Assembly: GCF_002163855.1 (NCBI RefSeq)
Contig: NZ_CP019332.1
Coordinates: forward strand, 909,145-973,144
DNA length: 64,000 nt
Source: Winogradskyella sp. PC-19
Lineage (GTDB): Bacteria > Bacteroidota > Bacteroidia > Flavobacteriales > Flavobacteriaceae
Reading direction: 5' to 3'
Positions 53,663 to 62,006 of this stretch are shown piece by piece. The notes under the pieces are model-generated. The model did not search any database. It was not told where the DNA came from and worked only from the letters and a program-made list of their open reading frames with translations. The stretch's first letter is position 1. Each line of letters starts with the position of its first letter. The translations under genes and the position numbers were made by a program.

Positions 53663-55024
53663 TTAGTTCCAACGGTTATTATTTTCTTCTTTACGCATAA
53701 ATTCTTCAATTTTACGTTCTTCCCACTTGGCACCAAATGCGCCATCATTTACAAATACTTTATAGGCTTGAAAACATAAACTTAATCCCCAACCTAGCAT
53801 CGGAAACCAAAACCATTGAATCGTATTACTTGAATAGCGGTACCAAATAAATATTAAAAAAGGTATAACTAAGCAATACGATACTAAGCTACCGTAAAAG
53901 CCTTTAAGTTCTTCAAGACGTTTACGTGCTTTTACGTAACTATCGTCTAGTCTGTTTTGAGGTAATTGTGATTGTCTCATGATTGATACTTGTTTTGTGA
54001 GCATTGGTATTGCGACTGCAAAGTCTTCTGCTCGTTGATTGATGATAACTTTTTTATTTGATAACAGTTGATAACGCTGCTTTATATTTTCTAATCCTAC
54101 ACCACTACTCTTTTTTACAATTTGCTTTTTCTGAAGGTTATTCATAACTACCAAATAACCACCATCTTCGTATATTTTAATATGCAGTGGTTTACTTGAT
54201 GTAACCATATTATGCTTTACTGCATTTTCTAAAAGTAACTGTAATGATAGTGGCACTACACGACTTTCTGGATTTGAAGCTTTCTCTGGTATTTCGAAAA
54301 TTATACTGTCTTCGAAACGCATCTTCAGTAAAGACATGTAAGTTTTGGCAAACTGTAACTCTTCATCTACTGTAACTAAATCCTTACTTTTTTGTTCTAA
54401 AACATATCTATATACTTTAGATAAAGCTGTTGTAAACTTCTGAGCACTGTCCGGGTTTTCTTCTATTAAGCTTGTTAAAACATTTAAACTATTAAATAAG
54501 AAATGTGGGTCTAACTGATTTTTTAAAGCATCGAACTTAGCACTTGCTGCACCTGCAATAACTTTTTGCTCTTTTATTTTTGTTTTTTGATACCTATTGT
54601 AAAAATAGATGACATAAAAAACTGAAATTATTGTAAGTGTAATCCATAAAGCAAAAGAATAATCCTGCCAGCTAGTCGTTTCAATAAATCTTTTGAACGA
54701 AACTCCTTCAACAAATCTAGAAATCATAACTCTCAAAATAAATATTGTAATTAGAGTTACTAAAATTGCCCCTGTTATCCCATATGAAATTCTCTTTATA
54801 ATTTCATAACTAGTAAATTTGAGTTTTAATACATAATTAAAATAAATTGAATTAACATAACTTATGGCAAATGTATAGACTTGATAAAATGCAAATTCAA
54901 TCACAAACTGATTAACATCTTTATAGGTAAACATATCTTTTGATAATAGCTCACCAATAATAAATATTAAGCAACCTATAAGAAATGTTATTACTACACT
55001 TTTAATTGATTTTAGATTTAGCAT
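53663..55024 (-). CDS. LytS-type sensor histidine kinase with C-terminal 2TM domain
   Basis: This 453-residue protein has four N-terminal membrane helices and a HisKA_3-like (His_kinase) motif LKNQLDPHFLFNSLN at about residues 190-205. An ATPase region follows, with LLLENAVKHNMV and GVGLENIKQRYQLL. From residue 349 it continues into a 2TM domain (KARKRLEELKGFYGSL, two helices, KWEERKIEEFMRKEE). In related systems the 2TM protein is often a separate gene, so this is a fusion; an internal ATG at 53980 marks the junction. It is the sensor for the LytTR regulator of the same operon. Confidence 0.92.
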   Translation of the reverse strand: MLNLKSIKSVVITFLIGCLIFIIGELLSKDMFTYKDVNQFVIEFAFYQVYTFAISYVNSIYFNYVLKLKFTSYEIIKRISYGITGAILVTLITIFILRVMISRFVEGVSFKRFIETTSWQDYSFALWITLTIISVFYVIYFYNRYQKTKIKEQKVIAGAASAKFDALKNQLDPHFLFNSLNVLTSLIEENPDSAQKFTTALSKVYRYVLEQKSKDLVTVDEELQFAKTYMSLLKMRFEDSIIFEIPEKASNPESRVVPLSLQLLLENAVKHNMVTSSKPLHIKIYEDGGYLVVMNNLQKKQIVKKSSGVGLENIKQRYQLLSNKKVIINQRAEDFAVAIPMLTKQVSIMRQSQLPQNRLDDSYVKARKRLEELKGFYGSLVSYCLVIPFLIFIWYRYSSNTIQWFWFPMLGWGLSLCFQAYKVFVNDGAFGAKWEERKIEEFMRKEENNNRWN

Positions 55025-55038
55025 TTTTGATTTTTTAA

Positions 55039-55662
55039 TTACTCTTTACAGCCTTTAATAGCTTGTTTCGCTCTATTTTTCCCCCAAGTTGGATGGTATT
55101 TACTTTCTACTTCAAAAGCATCAAATAATACTAGTGAACTTTCTAACTCTTCACAATAAGGTTTTGGGTCTTGACCAAAATATTTTGCAGAACCCATTGC
55201 CCAATCCGCTTTACACATAACAACTCTAGGATTTTCAGGAGCAATCTTGTAAGCGTTATTATACAATTCCGAAACCTTTGCCGCATACTTCATTCCGTAA
55301 GTCCTACCGTCAAATGCTACCCAATTAGTATATATCTGCCCTTGCATCACTAAAAGCTCTGGATTATTCTTACTTAAAGCCATTGCAGTATTCAAATGCT
55401 CTTGCGCTTTTTCTAATTGGGCTTTTAATACAGTTTCGTCTTTTACATTCCAACTTTTTATACTATTGATTTGTGCAATGTAGTAATGAGGTAACCAGTT
55501 GTCTTTTTCTGCATTTGCTATACGCTCAAACAAATTTATAGCTTCATCTGGTTTATCAGATTGCCATAGCTCAAAGGCCTTATCCATACCTTTTTCAAAC
55601 TGTGTTTGGGCTTGATTAAAACCAGAAACTAGAATTGTACAGATGATGATTAATTTTTTCAT
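55039..55662 (-). CDS. exported TPR protein of the 2TM/LytTR operon
   Basis: This 207-residue protein has a signal peptide (KKLIIICTILVSGFNQAQ). Repeats of the TPR type are seen (KAFELWQSDKPDEAINLFERI, read in parts, KAQEHLNTAMALSKNNPEL and ELYNNAYKIAPENPRV). It binds other proteins in the periplasm. It starts after DUF2141 by 25 bases and ends 14 bases before the kinase, so it is part of the operon. Confidence 0.85.
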   Translation of the reverse strand: MKKLIIICTILVSGFNQAQTQFEKGMDKAFELWQSDKPDEAINLFERIANAEKDNWLPHYYIAQINSIKSWNVKDETVLKAQLEKAQEHLNTAMALSKNNPELLVMQGQIYTNWVAFDGRTYGMKYAAKVSELYNNAYKIAPENPRVVMCKADWAMGSAKYFGQDPKPYCEELESSLVLFDAFEVESKYHPTWGKNRAKQAIKGCKE

Positions 55663-55687
55663 GATGATGTATTTTATTGATTGATGT

Positions 55688-56110
55688 TTATAATGTAATA
55701 TCTATAGTTTTATCGCTTTTTAATTCAAACTTGGCATCTTTCCATTTTGGTGGCCCCATAAATCCTTTAGCATTATTTGAGCATCCATAATCTTCTTTAG
55801 GTATACCCATAAAATTGGTGTCCATTTTTCCATTATCATTTTCGTCATGTATAAAAGATATAGCATAAGTTCCTTCTGGGATATCAGTAAATGTTATTGT
55901 ACTCTTCTCTTGGTCTATTTCACCAATTGCATCTTTAAAACGGTCTTTTAAAAACTTGTTTTCTTCATCGTATAGACCGATTAATATTTTACCGTCATTA
56001 CTTTCTAGTCCACTGATATTGACAGTAATATCGTGACTAGTTACATTTTGCATTCCAAAAAAAGCAGCCTTAATAGCTAACATGATTAATATTTTAACGA
56101 GTGTTGACAT
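55688..56110 (-). CDS. exported DUF2141 protein
   Basis: This 140-residue protein has an N-terminal hydrophobic export segment (LVKILIMLAIKAAFFGM) and the DUF2141 core: HDITVNISGLESNDGKILIG, in parts, FTDIPEGTYAISFIHDENDNGKMD and NNAKGFMGPPKWKDAKFEL (in parts). DUF2141 proteins are small beta-sandwich exported proteins of unknown function. It is the first gene of the minus-strand operon leading to the kinase and LytTR regulator. Confidence 0.88.
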   Translation of the reverse strand: MSTLVKILIMLAIKAAFFGMQNVTSHDITVNISGLESNDGKILIGLYDEENKFLKDRFKDAIGEIDQEKSTITFTDIPEGTYAISFIHDENDNGKMDTNFMGIPKEDYGCSNNAKGFMGPPKWKDAKFELKSDKTIDITL

Positions 56111-56246
56111 GATGATTATTTTTTATTTGATTCAAATATCCGAAGGTCTTCTTGATAAAAAAACCAATATTTACTCAATTGTAGTTTTTTTATGATGAAT
56201 TGTAATATACTAAAAAAAGCATCTGAAAAATGTAATTTTTGAGCAC

Positions 56247-56273
56247 AAAAAAAGCAGCTATTATAAGCTGCTT
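56247..56273 (-). terminator. intrinsic terminator of the TPR lipoprotein gene
   Basis: On the minus strand the stem AAGCAGCT/AGCTGCTT with a 6-base loop is followed by a T-run, 21 bases after the stop codon of the gene at 56294. Confidence 0.85.
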
Positions 56274-56293
56274 AAAAGAGATTTGGTTGAATA

Positions 56294-56989
56294 TTACTTA
56301 CTATCGTAAGCATCTATATATTTTTTTGCTCTTCGATTTCCATTATTAATTTTATAAGCTTTTTTATAATTTTTATAAGCATTAAGGCTATCACCGGTAA
56401 CCAAATACGCTTGACCTAAACTATCATAAACATTATGTTTATTAGGGTGCAGTTTTGTATTCATTTCAAAAATAGCAATAGCATCTTCAAAATTTTCTTC
56501 TCTAATATATTTATAACCTATTCTATTAAATTTATACTGGTTTATAAACTCACTTAATGAGTCTTCTGCTTTAATCTTCAGTAAACCTTCGAGTGCCTTA
56601 TCAAAATTCTTTTCTGCGATATATTGACTGGGTGTTTTGTAACCATTAGGTGCTTTAAGATAGTCATAACTTAAACTATCTGAATTAGTTTCCGATATTA
56701 TAGAAAGGTAACGTTGGTTGGTTTCAGGATGCTTCAAAAAACGCAATTTTTTATACATATCTGGAACAAAAAACTCGTTTAACTCAGTAACAACTGGCTT
56801 TGTTTTCACACCGCGCCAGTTCATAAACATTGTATTGCCTTCATAAGAAATAGCAATAACATCATCGGCATTATATAAATAAGAGCCCTCTGTTTCTTTT
56901 TTGAAAGCTTCCGTGTATTCAATGGATTTTGTACAACTATATACTAGAAACAAAAGCATTAGAACTGAAAAATAAGTTTTGATTTTCAT
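56294..56989 (-). CDS. TPR lipoprotein
   Basis: This 231-residue protein has a lipobox in LFLVYSCTKS. The N-terminal part is a mixed segment and the C-terminal half has TPR-like repeats (NFEDAIAIFEMNTKLHPNKH, in parts, and YDSLGQAYLVTGDSLNAYKN, in parts). The YDSLGxAY repeat is typical of TPR tails in Bacteroidota beta-lactamase-like and stress proteins. It is a single-gene unit with its own terminator. Confidence 0.83.
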   Translation of the reverse strand: MKIKTYFSVLMLLFLVYSCTKSIEYTEAFKKETEGSYLYNADDVIAISYEGNTMFMNWRGVKTKPVVTELNEFFVPDMYKKLRFLKHPETNQRYLSIISETNSDSLSYDYLKAPNGYKTPSQYIAEKNFDKALEGLLKIKAEDSLSEFINQYKFNRIGYKYIREENFEDAIAIFEMNTKLHPNKHNVYDSLGQAYLVTGDSLNAYKNYKKAYKINNGNRRAKKYIDAYDSK

Positions 56990-57020
56990 TTTTAATATGG
57001 ATTGATTGGTTAACTAAAAG

Positions 57021-57046
57021 CAAAAAAGTCTCACTATTACTGAGAC
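57021..57046 (-). terminator. intrinsic terminator of the hypothetical gene at 57083
   Basis: On the minus strand a 6-bp stem GTCTCA/TGAGAC is followed by TTTTTTG. Confidence 0.7.
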
Positions 57047-57082
57047 GAATATTTCAGAAAAATGTTACTCTAAAGTCTAATA

Positions 57083-57511
57083 TTATTCCGCAGCCTCTGT
57101 AATTCCCTTATTCCTAGCCCAATCTATAGCAACTTCAAGGCTTTCGAAACGTTGAATTTTTTTATTGAAAAATAAATTTTCTATCATAGTATTCATTACA
57201 CCATCTTTAGTTTTTGAAACAATACCATAACCTCTTATACTATAACTATGAGAAAAGAACTTTAACCAATCATTTGGTTTTACTGCGTAAGAATTAATGC
57301 GATTGGAAATATAAACTAAATTATTACCTGTTTTTCCAAAAAAATCCACAATATCATCGACAACCTTTTTTCCATGGTTATCCCATGAGTATGTAATACC
57401 ATAGTTGTTTTCTGAAACTACAAATCCTTCAAAAATGTAGACGTCTCCGTGACTATAATTAAACTCTTTTATAACGTCCTTATAAAAAGGAGAATCTTTT
57501 ACATGCATCAT
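57083..57511 (-). CDS. small cytoplasmic protein of unknown function, possibly SpoIIAA-like
   Basis: I do not recognise the family with confidence. It has 142 residues, no signal peptide and no membrane segment. The layout (FVVSENNYGITYSWDNHGKK, a middle helix, and FESLEVAIDWARNKG at the end) is reminiscent of SpoIIAA/STAS-like folds found in Bacteroidota, but there is no sure motif. It has two possible Met starts (the first is at 57511). It is a single gene with its own terminator. Confidence 0.65.
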   Translation of the reverse strand: MMHVKDSPFYKDVIKEFNYSHGDVYIFEGFVVSENNYGITYSWDNHGKKVVDDIVDFFGKTGNNLVYISNRINSYAVKPNDWLKFFSHSYSIRGYGIVSKTKDGVMNTMIENLFFNKKIQRFESLEVAIDWARNKGITEAAE

Positions 57512-57572
57512 TATTTGGGGTTATAATGGAACACTAAATTAGAAAAAAATAATCGGCAAATAAATTTAAACT

Positions 57573-57603
57573 AAAAAAGCTCTGAGTTATAAAACATCAG
57601 AGC
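57573..57603 (-). terminator. intrinsic terminator of the dual immunophilin gene
   Basis: On the minus strand GCTCTGA/TCAGAGC form the stem with a T-run beyond it, 24 bases after the stop codon of the gene at 57627. Confidence 0.85.
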
Positions 57604-57626
57604 CTTTATATAGTTTAATTAGGTAT

Positions 57627-58559
57627 TTACTTTACATCCATTAACTCAACATCAAATACTAATGTTGCATCTGGTGGTATAACACCGCCAGCACCAGCAC
57701 TACCATAGCCTAAATCACTAGGGATAACCAAACGTGCTTTATCACCAACATTAAGCAAGCAGATACCTTCATCCCAACCTGCTATTACTTGTCCTACACC
57801 AACTTGAAAATCTAATGGCGCATTTCTTTTGTATGAAGAATCAAAAACCGTACCGTCTGCTAATTGACCTTTATAGTGTACAGAAACTGTATTCCCTTTT
57901 TCAGCTTTTTTACCTTCTCCTTTTTGGATGACTTGGTAACGTAAACCAGAGGCTGTTTCTTCAAAACCAGCAGATATTTTATCTAATTCTGCTTTTTTTG
58001 CTTCACGCTCAGCAGCTACTCTTTTTTCTCTAGCACCTTCAAAAGTTCTAAATGCCTCTACAGCATTAAATTTTTCAGCTGCATCTCCTACTCTTACAAT
58101 TTCTAAGCTTTCGATTGTATCGCCTTGTGCAACAGTATCTACAATATTTTGTCCTTCAACAACATTTCCAAAAACAGTATGCTTACCATCTAACCAATCT
58201 GTAGCTATGTGAGTAATAAAAAACTGGCTACCGTTTGTTCCTGGACCAGCATTGGCCATTGATAATTTTCCTGGAGCATCGTGCTTTAAATCTGGGTGAA
58301 TTTCATCATCAAATTTGTAACCTGGATTACCAGTACCTGTACCTTGTGGGCAACCACCTTGAATCATAAAATCAGGAATAACTCTATGGAATTTTAAACC
58401 ATCATAGTAAGGCGTTCCTTGAGGTTTAGCTGAATTTTCTAAATTTCCTTCTGCTAAAGCCACAAAGTTACCAACTGTACCAGGTGTTTTTTCAAATTCT
58501 AGATTAACTAAAATTTTACCTTTTGAAGTATTGAATTTTGCGTATAAACCGTCTTGCAT
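57627..58559 (-). CDS. dual peptidyl-prolyl isomerase: cyclophilin plus FKBP
   Basis: This 310-residue protein combines a cyclophilin domain (about residues 1-160: FHRVIPDFMIQGGCPQGTG, MANAGPGTNGSQFFIT, WLDGKHTVFG) and an FKBP domain (about residues 205-310: VSVHYKGQLADGTVFDSSY, GQVIAGWDEGICLL, YGSAGAGGVIPPDATLVFDVEL, read in parts), joined by a charged helical linker. Such cyclophilin-FKBP fusions are known from Flavobacterium-type bacteria as CFBP dual immunophilins. There is no signal peptide, so it acts in the cytoplasm as a folding helper. It is a lone gene with its own terminator. Confidence 0.93.
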   Translation of the reverse strand: MQDGLYAKFNTSKGKILVNLEFEKTPGTVGNFVALAEGNLENSAKPQGTPYYDGLKFHRVIPDFMIQGGCPQGTGTGNPGYKFDDEIHPDLKHDAPGKLSMANAGPGTNGSQFFITHIATDWLDGKHTVFGNVVEGQNIVDTVAQGDTIESLEIVRVGDAAEKFNAVEAFRTFEGAREKRVAAEREAKKAELDKISAGFEETASGLRYQVIQKGEGKKAEKGNTVSVHYKGQLADGTVFDSSYKRNAPLDFQVGVGQVIAGWDEGICLLNVGDKARLVIPSDLGYGSAGAGGVIPPDATLVFDVELMDVK

Positions 58560-58660
58560 TGTTCTATGTTTTATTTAAAGCTGCAAAGATAATGCTTTAA
58601 GTTACAAGTAAAAAGTCGAAAGTGTAAAGTTTACCTGTACTGCAAAATGGAAAATAATCT

Positions 58661-58668
58661 TAGTTTTG
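58661..58668 (+). promoter_or_regulatory. -7 promoter element TAGTTTTG
   Basis: This is an exact TAnnTTTG match, 15 bases before the ATG at 58684. The TTG at 58666, an alternative start, is part of this element. Confidence 0.6.
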
Positions 58669-58683
58669 TTGAAAAAAAAAGAG

Positions 58684-59142
58684 ATGAATTTTATCACCAA
58701 AATAAAAGCTGCTTTTGGTAATCCTAGAGCAATGGAAAAGTTACATGTCGATGACCATACAGAAGCTATAATAAAAGATGTTGAAAATACACCTTTTGGG
58801 GTTTCTGAAAATAATGTTCTGTATGCAGGTTTGAATGAATTGGGTGGTTATTTCTTTTTTCAGACTGTTGTTGTTGGACAGTTTCATATCAAAACCATAA
58901 AAGGTGCTACACTGACTTTAAAAGGTGAAGAGATAGAATTACAGTTAAATTCTGATATGTTAGAGTTAGAATCAGATTACTCTAACGTTTCTAATAGAAG
59001 TATTACTAAAATAGACTTCCAAATTGAAGAAGCTGATATCAAAATGCTTCAAAATAGTAAGATTAAAAGTATTCAATTAAAAGCTAAGAAGCAGGATATT
59101 TTGTTCACGAAGTATGTTGGTGACAGTGATGAGGAAGAGTAG
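58684..59142 (+). CDS. small cytoplasmic protein of unknown function
   Basis: I do not recognise the family. It has 152 residues with the start at ATG 58684; the upstream TTG at 58666 lies in the promoter. The N-terminus is MNFITKIKAAFGNPRAMEKL; the rest looks like a beta-rich small fold (YAGLNELGGYFFFQTVVVG, then GATLTLKGEEIELQLNSD) with an acidic tail. It has no signal peptide or membrane helix. It is convergent with the next gene, 2 bases apart. Confidence 0.7.
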   Translation: MNFITKIKAAFGNPRAMEKLHVDDHTEAIIKDVENTPFGVSENNVLYAGLNELGGYFFFQTVVVGQFHIKTIKGATLTLKGEEIELQLNSDMLELESDYSNVSNRSITKIDFQIEEADIKMLQNSKIKSIQLKAKKQDILFTKYVGDSDEEE

Positions 59143-59144
59143 AA

Positions 59145-59690
59145 TTATTTTAATTTATTTTTAAATTCAATCTCAAATTTTCTTAATATTTTTTTATTAG
59201 AAAAGTAAAGCAATGGATTGGGAGTTTTCCCTAAAGCGAAAGAAATACAGTTCACAAAAACTTTGTTTTCGTTATAAAGTATTACAATTTGCTTACCATA
59301 ACCTGAAAACGATTTTAATTCATTGACTTCTATAATACTAACCTTGTCTTCTGTCTTTATTGCCCATTTTGCATTATCACTTATCTGTTTAATAACTTCT
59401 AAATTCTCTATTTCAGAAATTCCTGATAGTTCTTTAAAATTATACATTTTTGCAATAAAATAAATCACATAAACCAACAAAGAAAATATTAATAAAGACA
59501 TAAATAGAGATGACAAATAATTTTCATTATTTACCATATTATTATAAAGATATGATGTAGCGATGCATAATAATAAAGTAATATGAAGTGGTATCAATCC
59601 ATGTTCCCATATTTTAGTTACCAGTGTTTTGTTTGAAACTAATTTTTTATTATCGATAGATTTTTTAAAATCAATACTCTCGAAATTCAT
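59145..59690 (-). CDS. membrane protein of unknown function
   Basis: I do not recognise the family. It has 181 residues with two membrane helices (about residues 32-50 and 60-82) and a C-terminal cytoplasmic part of about 95 residues that looks beta-rich (ELKSFSGYGKQIVILYNENK). The helices-then-PH-like-domain layout recalls YcxB-type membrane proteins, but this is only an impression. It precedes recQ on the opposite side, 18 bases downstream of the recQ stop, so it may be transcribed with recQ. Confidence 0.7.
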   Translation of the reverse strand: MNFESIDFKKSIDNKKLVSNKTLVTKIWEHGLIPLHITLLLCIATSYLYNNMVNNENYLSSLFMSLLIFSLLVYVIYFIAKMYNFKELSGISEIENLEVIKQISDNAKWAIKTEDKVSIIEVNELKSFSGYGKQIVILYNENKVFVNCISFALGKTPNPLLYFSNKKILRKFEIEFKNKLK

Positions 59691-59708
59691 CTAAAAACTA
59701 TAAAGTAA

Positions 59709-61910
59709 TTAATTCGCAACCTCACTCATAAACTTAATACGATACAAGCGTAGTTCCTCGTCATCGTAATCGCCATCAAACTCATCAATGGCAACGTCTA
59801 TTTTATCAGTTTCAGACTCCATAAAGTAGTCATGGATTTCTTCTTGCTGGTCTTCGTCCAAAATATCGTCTATCCAATAACTAATATTCAGTTTAGTTCC
59901 AGAAAAGACAATTGCTTCCATCTCTTTTATAAAATCAGGCATTTCCATTCCTTTTGCAGATGCAATATCTGATAGTGGCAACTTTCTATCTACGTTTTGG
60001 ATAATATATAGTTTTAATGCGGAGTTACTTCCAGTAGATTTTACGACCATGTCTTCTAAACGCTCAATATCATTTTCTTCGACATAGTCAGCAATCATAC
60101 TCACAAAAGGTTTTCCAAATTTTTTGGCTTTTCCTTCTCCGACACCGTTTACATTAGACATTTCTTCTAATGTTGTTGGATATTTTAGTGTCATATCCTC
60201 CAAGGAAAATTCTTGAAAAACTGCATATGGCGGCACATCGTTTTGTTTTGCTACGCGACGCTGTAAATCTTTTAGCATTTTCATTAGCGTTTCGTCAACA
60301 ACAGCTCCACGAGATTTTGAATTCGTAATAATATTATCGTCTGTAGTTTCGTCAAACGTATGGTCTTCTGCCATCATAAAAGATGTAGGAGACGCAATAA
60401 ATTTTTGACCAGCATCAGTTATCCGTAAAACACCATAAGTCTCGATGTCTTTTTTTAGAAGTTTACCAACTAAAATCTGACGTATCAATGCCATCCAATG
60501 TCTAGCGTCTTTATCTTTACCAATACCAAAAAATGGTTGTTGGTCAGTTTTATGAGAGGAAATTAAAGCATTGGCATTACCAACAATTACTTGTACTAAA
60601 TCTTTAGCCTTGTATTTTTGGTTGGTCTTATCAACCACGTCTAAGACAATTTTTACATCGTCTTTAGCTTCTTTTTGTGGTTTAGGAAAACGCACATTAT
60701 CATCCATATCGCCACCATCTCCAGTTTCGTTATCAAATTCTTCGCCAAAATAATGTAGAATAAACTTACGTCGCGACACTGAAGTTTCTGAGAATGCAAC
60801 GACTTCTTGTAAAAGCGCATGTCCAATCTCTTGCTCTGCGACAGGTTTTCCTGCCATAAATTTTTCGAGCTTCTCAATGTCTTTATATGCATAATAAGCC
60901 AAACAATGACCTTCGCCACCATCTCGACCTGCACGACCAGTTTCTTGATAATAACTCTCAATACTTTTTGGGATATCATGGTGAATCACAAAACGTACAT
61001 CTGGTTTATCAATTCCCATCCCAAATGCTATTGTCGCAACAACAACATCAGTATCTTCCATCAAAAACATATCTTGATGTTTCACACGAGTTTTTGCATC
61101 TAAACCAGCATGATAAGGCACAGCTTTTACACCATTGACTTGTAATACTTGTGCTAATTCTTCAACACGTTTACGACTCAAGCAATAAACAATTCCAGAT
61201 TTTCCTTCGTTTTGTTTTACAAAACGAATAATATCTGCATCAACATTTTTTGTTTTTGGACGTACTTCGTAATATAAGTTTGGGCGATTAAATGATGCTT
61301 TAAACTTTACAGCCTCAGGAATACCTAAACTCTTTAAAATATCTTCTTGTACCTTTTCTGTAGCTGTAGCAGTTAATCCCACAATTGGAATATTATCACC
61401 AATACGCTTTATAATATGTCTTAGATTTCTGTATTCTGGTCTAAAGTCATGACCCCATTCGCTTATACAATGTGCTTCGTCAACAGCCATAAAAGATATG
61501 GTAACTGTTCTTAAAAACTCTACATGCTCTTCTTTAGTCAGTGATTCTGGTGCGACATACAAAAGTTTTGTGACACCATTAGTAATGTCATCTTTAACTT
61601 GTCTGACTTGTGTTTTATTTAATGAAGAATTTAAAACGTGAGCAACACCTTCATTTTCTGATACACCTCTAATAGCATCTACCTGATTTTTCATCAATGC
61701 GATTAAAGGCGAAACCACGATAGCAGTACCTTCTTTAATCAATGCAGGCAATTGGTAGCATAAAGATTTTCCTCCACCTGTTGGCATAATAACAAAGGTA
61801 TTATTACCTGCTACTACATTTTTTATAACGTCTTCTTGTAATCCTTTGAATTGTGAAAATCCAAAGTATTTTTTTAGTTCGGCATGTAAGTCAATTTGTG
61901 CAACGTTCAT
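59709..61910 (-). CDS. recQ: ATP-dependent DNA helicase RecQ
   Basis: This is a 733-residue superfamily 2 helicase. Motif I is IMPTGGGKSLCYQLPAL (about residues 40-55), motif II is MAVDEAHCISEWGHDFRPEYR, in parts, and motif VI is YYQETGRAGRDGGEG. The zinc-binding/RQC region and an HRDC domain (about 545-625, FQEFSLEDMTLKYPTTLEEM) follow. The extra C-terminal segment to 733 contains a second helical region and an acidic end. RecQ unwinds recombination intermediates and restarts forks. It is divergent from kdsD with 96 bases between starts. Confidence 0.96.
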   Translation of the reverse strand: MNVAQIDLHAELKKYFGFSQFKGLQEDVIKNVVAGNNTFVIMPTGGGKSLCYQLPALIKEGTAIVVSPLIALMKNQVDAIRGVSENEGVAHVLNSSLNKTQVRQVKDDITNGVTKLLYVAPESLTKEEHVEFLRTVTISFMAVDEAHCISEWGHDFRPEYRNLRHIIKRIGDNIPIVGLTATATEKVQEDILKSLGIPEAVKFKASFNRPNLYYEVRPKTKNVDADIIRFVKQNEGKSGIVYCLSRKRVEELAQVLQVNGVKAVPYHAGLDAKTRVKHQDMFLMEDTDVVVATIAFGMGIDKPDVRFVIHHDIPKSIESYYQETGRAGRDGGEGHCLAYYAYKDIEKLEKFMAGKPVAEQEIGHALLQEVVAFSETSVSRRKFILHYFGEEFDNETGDGGDMDDNVRFPKPQKEAKDDVKIVLDVVDKTNQKYKAKDLVQVIVGNANALISSHKTDQQPFFGIGKDKDARHWMALIRQILVGKLLKKDIETYGVLRITDAGQKFIASPTSFMMAEDHTFDETTDDNIITNSKSRGAVVDETLMKMLKDLQRRVAKQNDVPPYAVFQEFSLEDMTLKYPTTLEEMSNVNGVGEGKAKKFGKPFVSMIADYVEENDIERLEDMVVKSTGSNSALKLYIIQNVDRKLPLSDIASAKGMEMPDFIKEMEAIVFSGTKLNISYWIDDILDEDQQEEIHDYFMESETDKIDVAIDEFDGDYDDEELRLYRIKFMSEVAN

Positions 61911-61935
61911 TAATCCCTATTCGTAATTTTATATT

Positions 61936-61943
61936 TACCTTTG
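61936..61943 (+). promoter_or_regulatory. -7 promoter element TACCTTTG of the kdsD-tatC unit
   Basis: This is an exact TAnnTTTG match, 63 bases before the likely TTG start of kdsD. Confidence 0.6.
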
Positions 61944-62006
61944 CATGAAGTTTAAAGATAACAAAAATCTTTAGAATTAAACATTATATCAAAATACGAA
62001 TTGATT

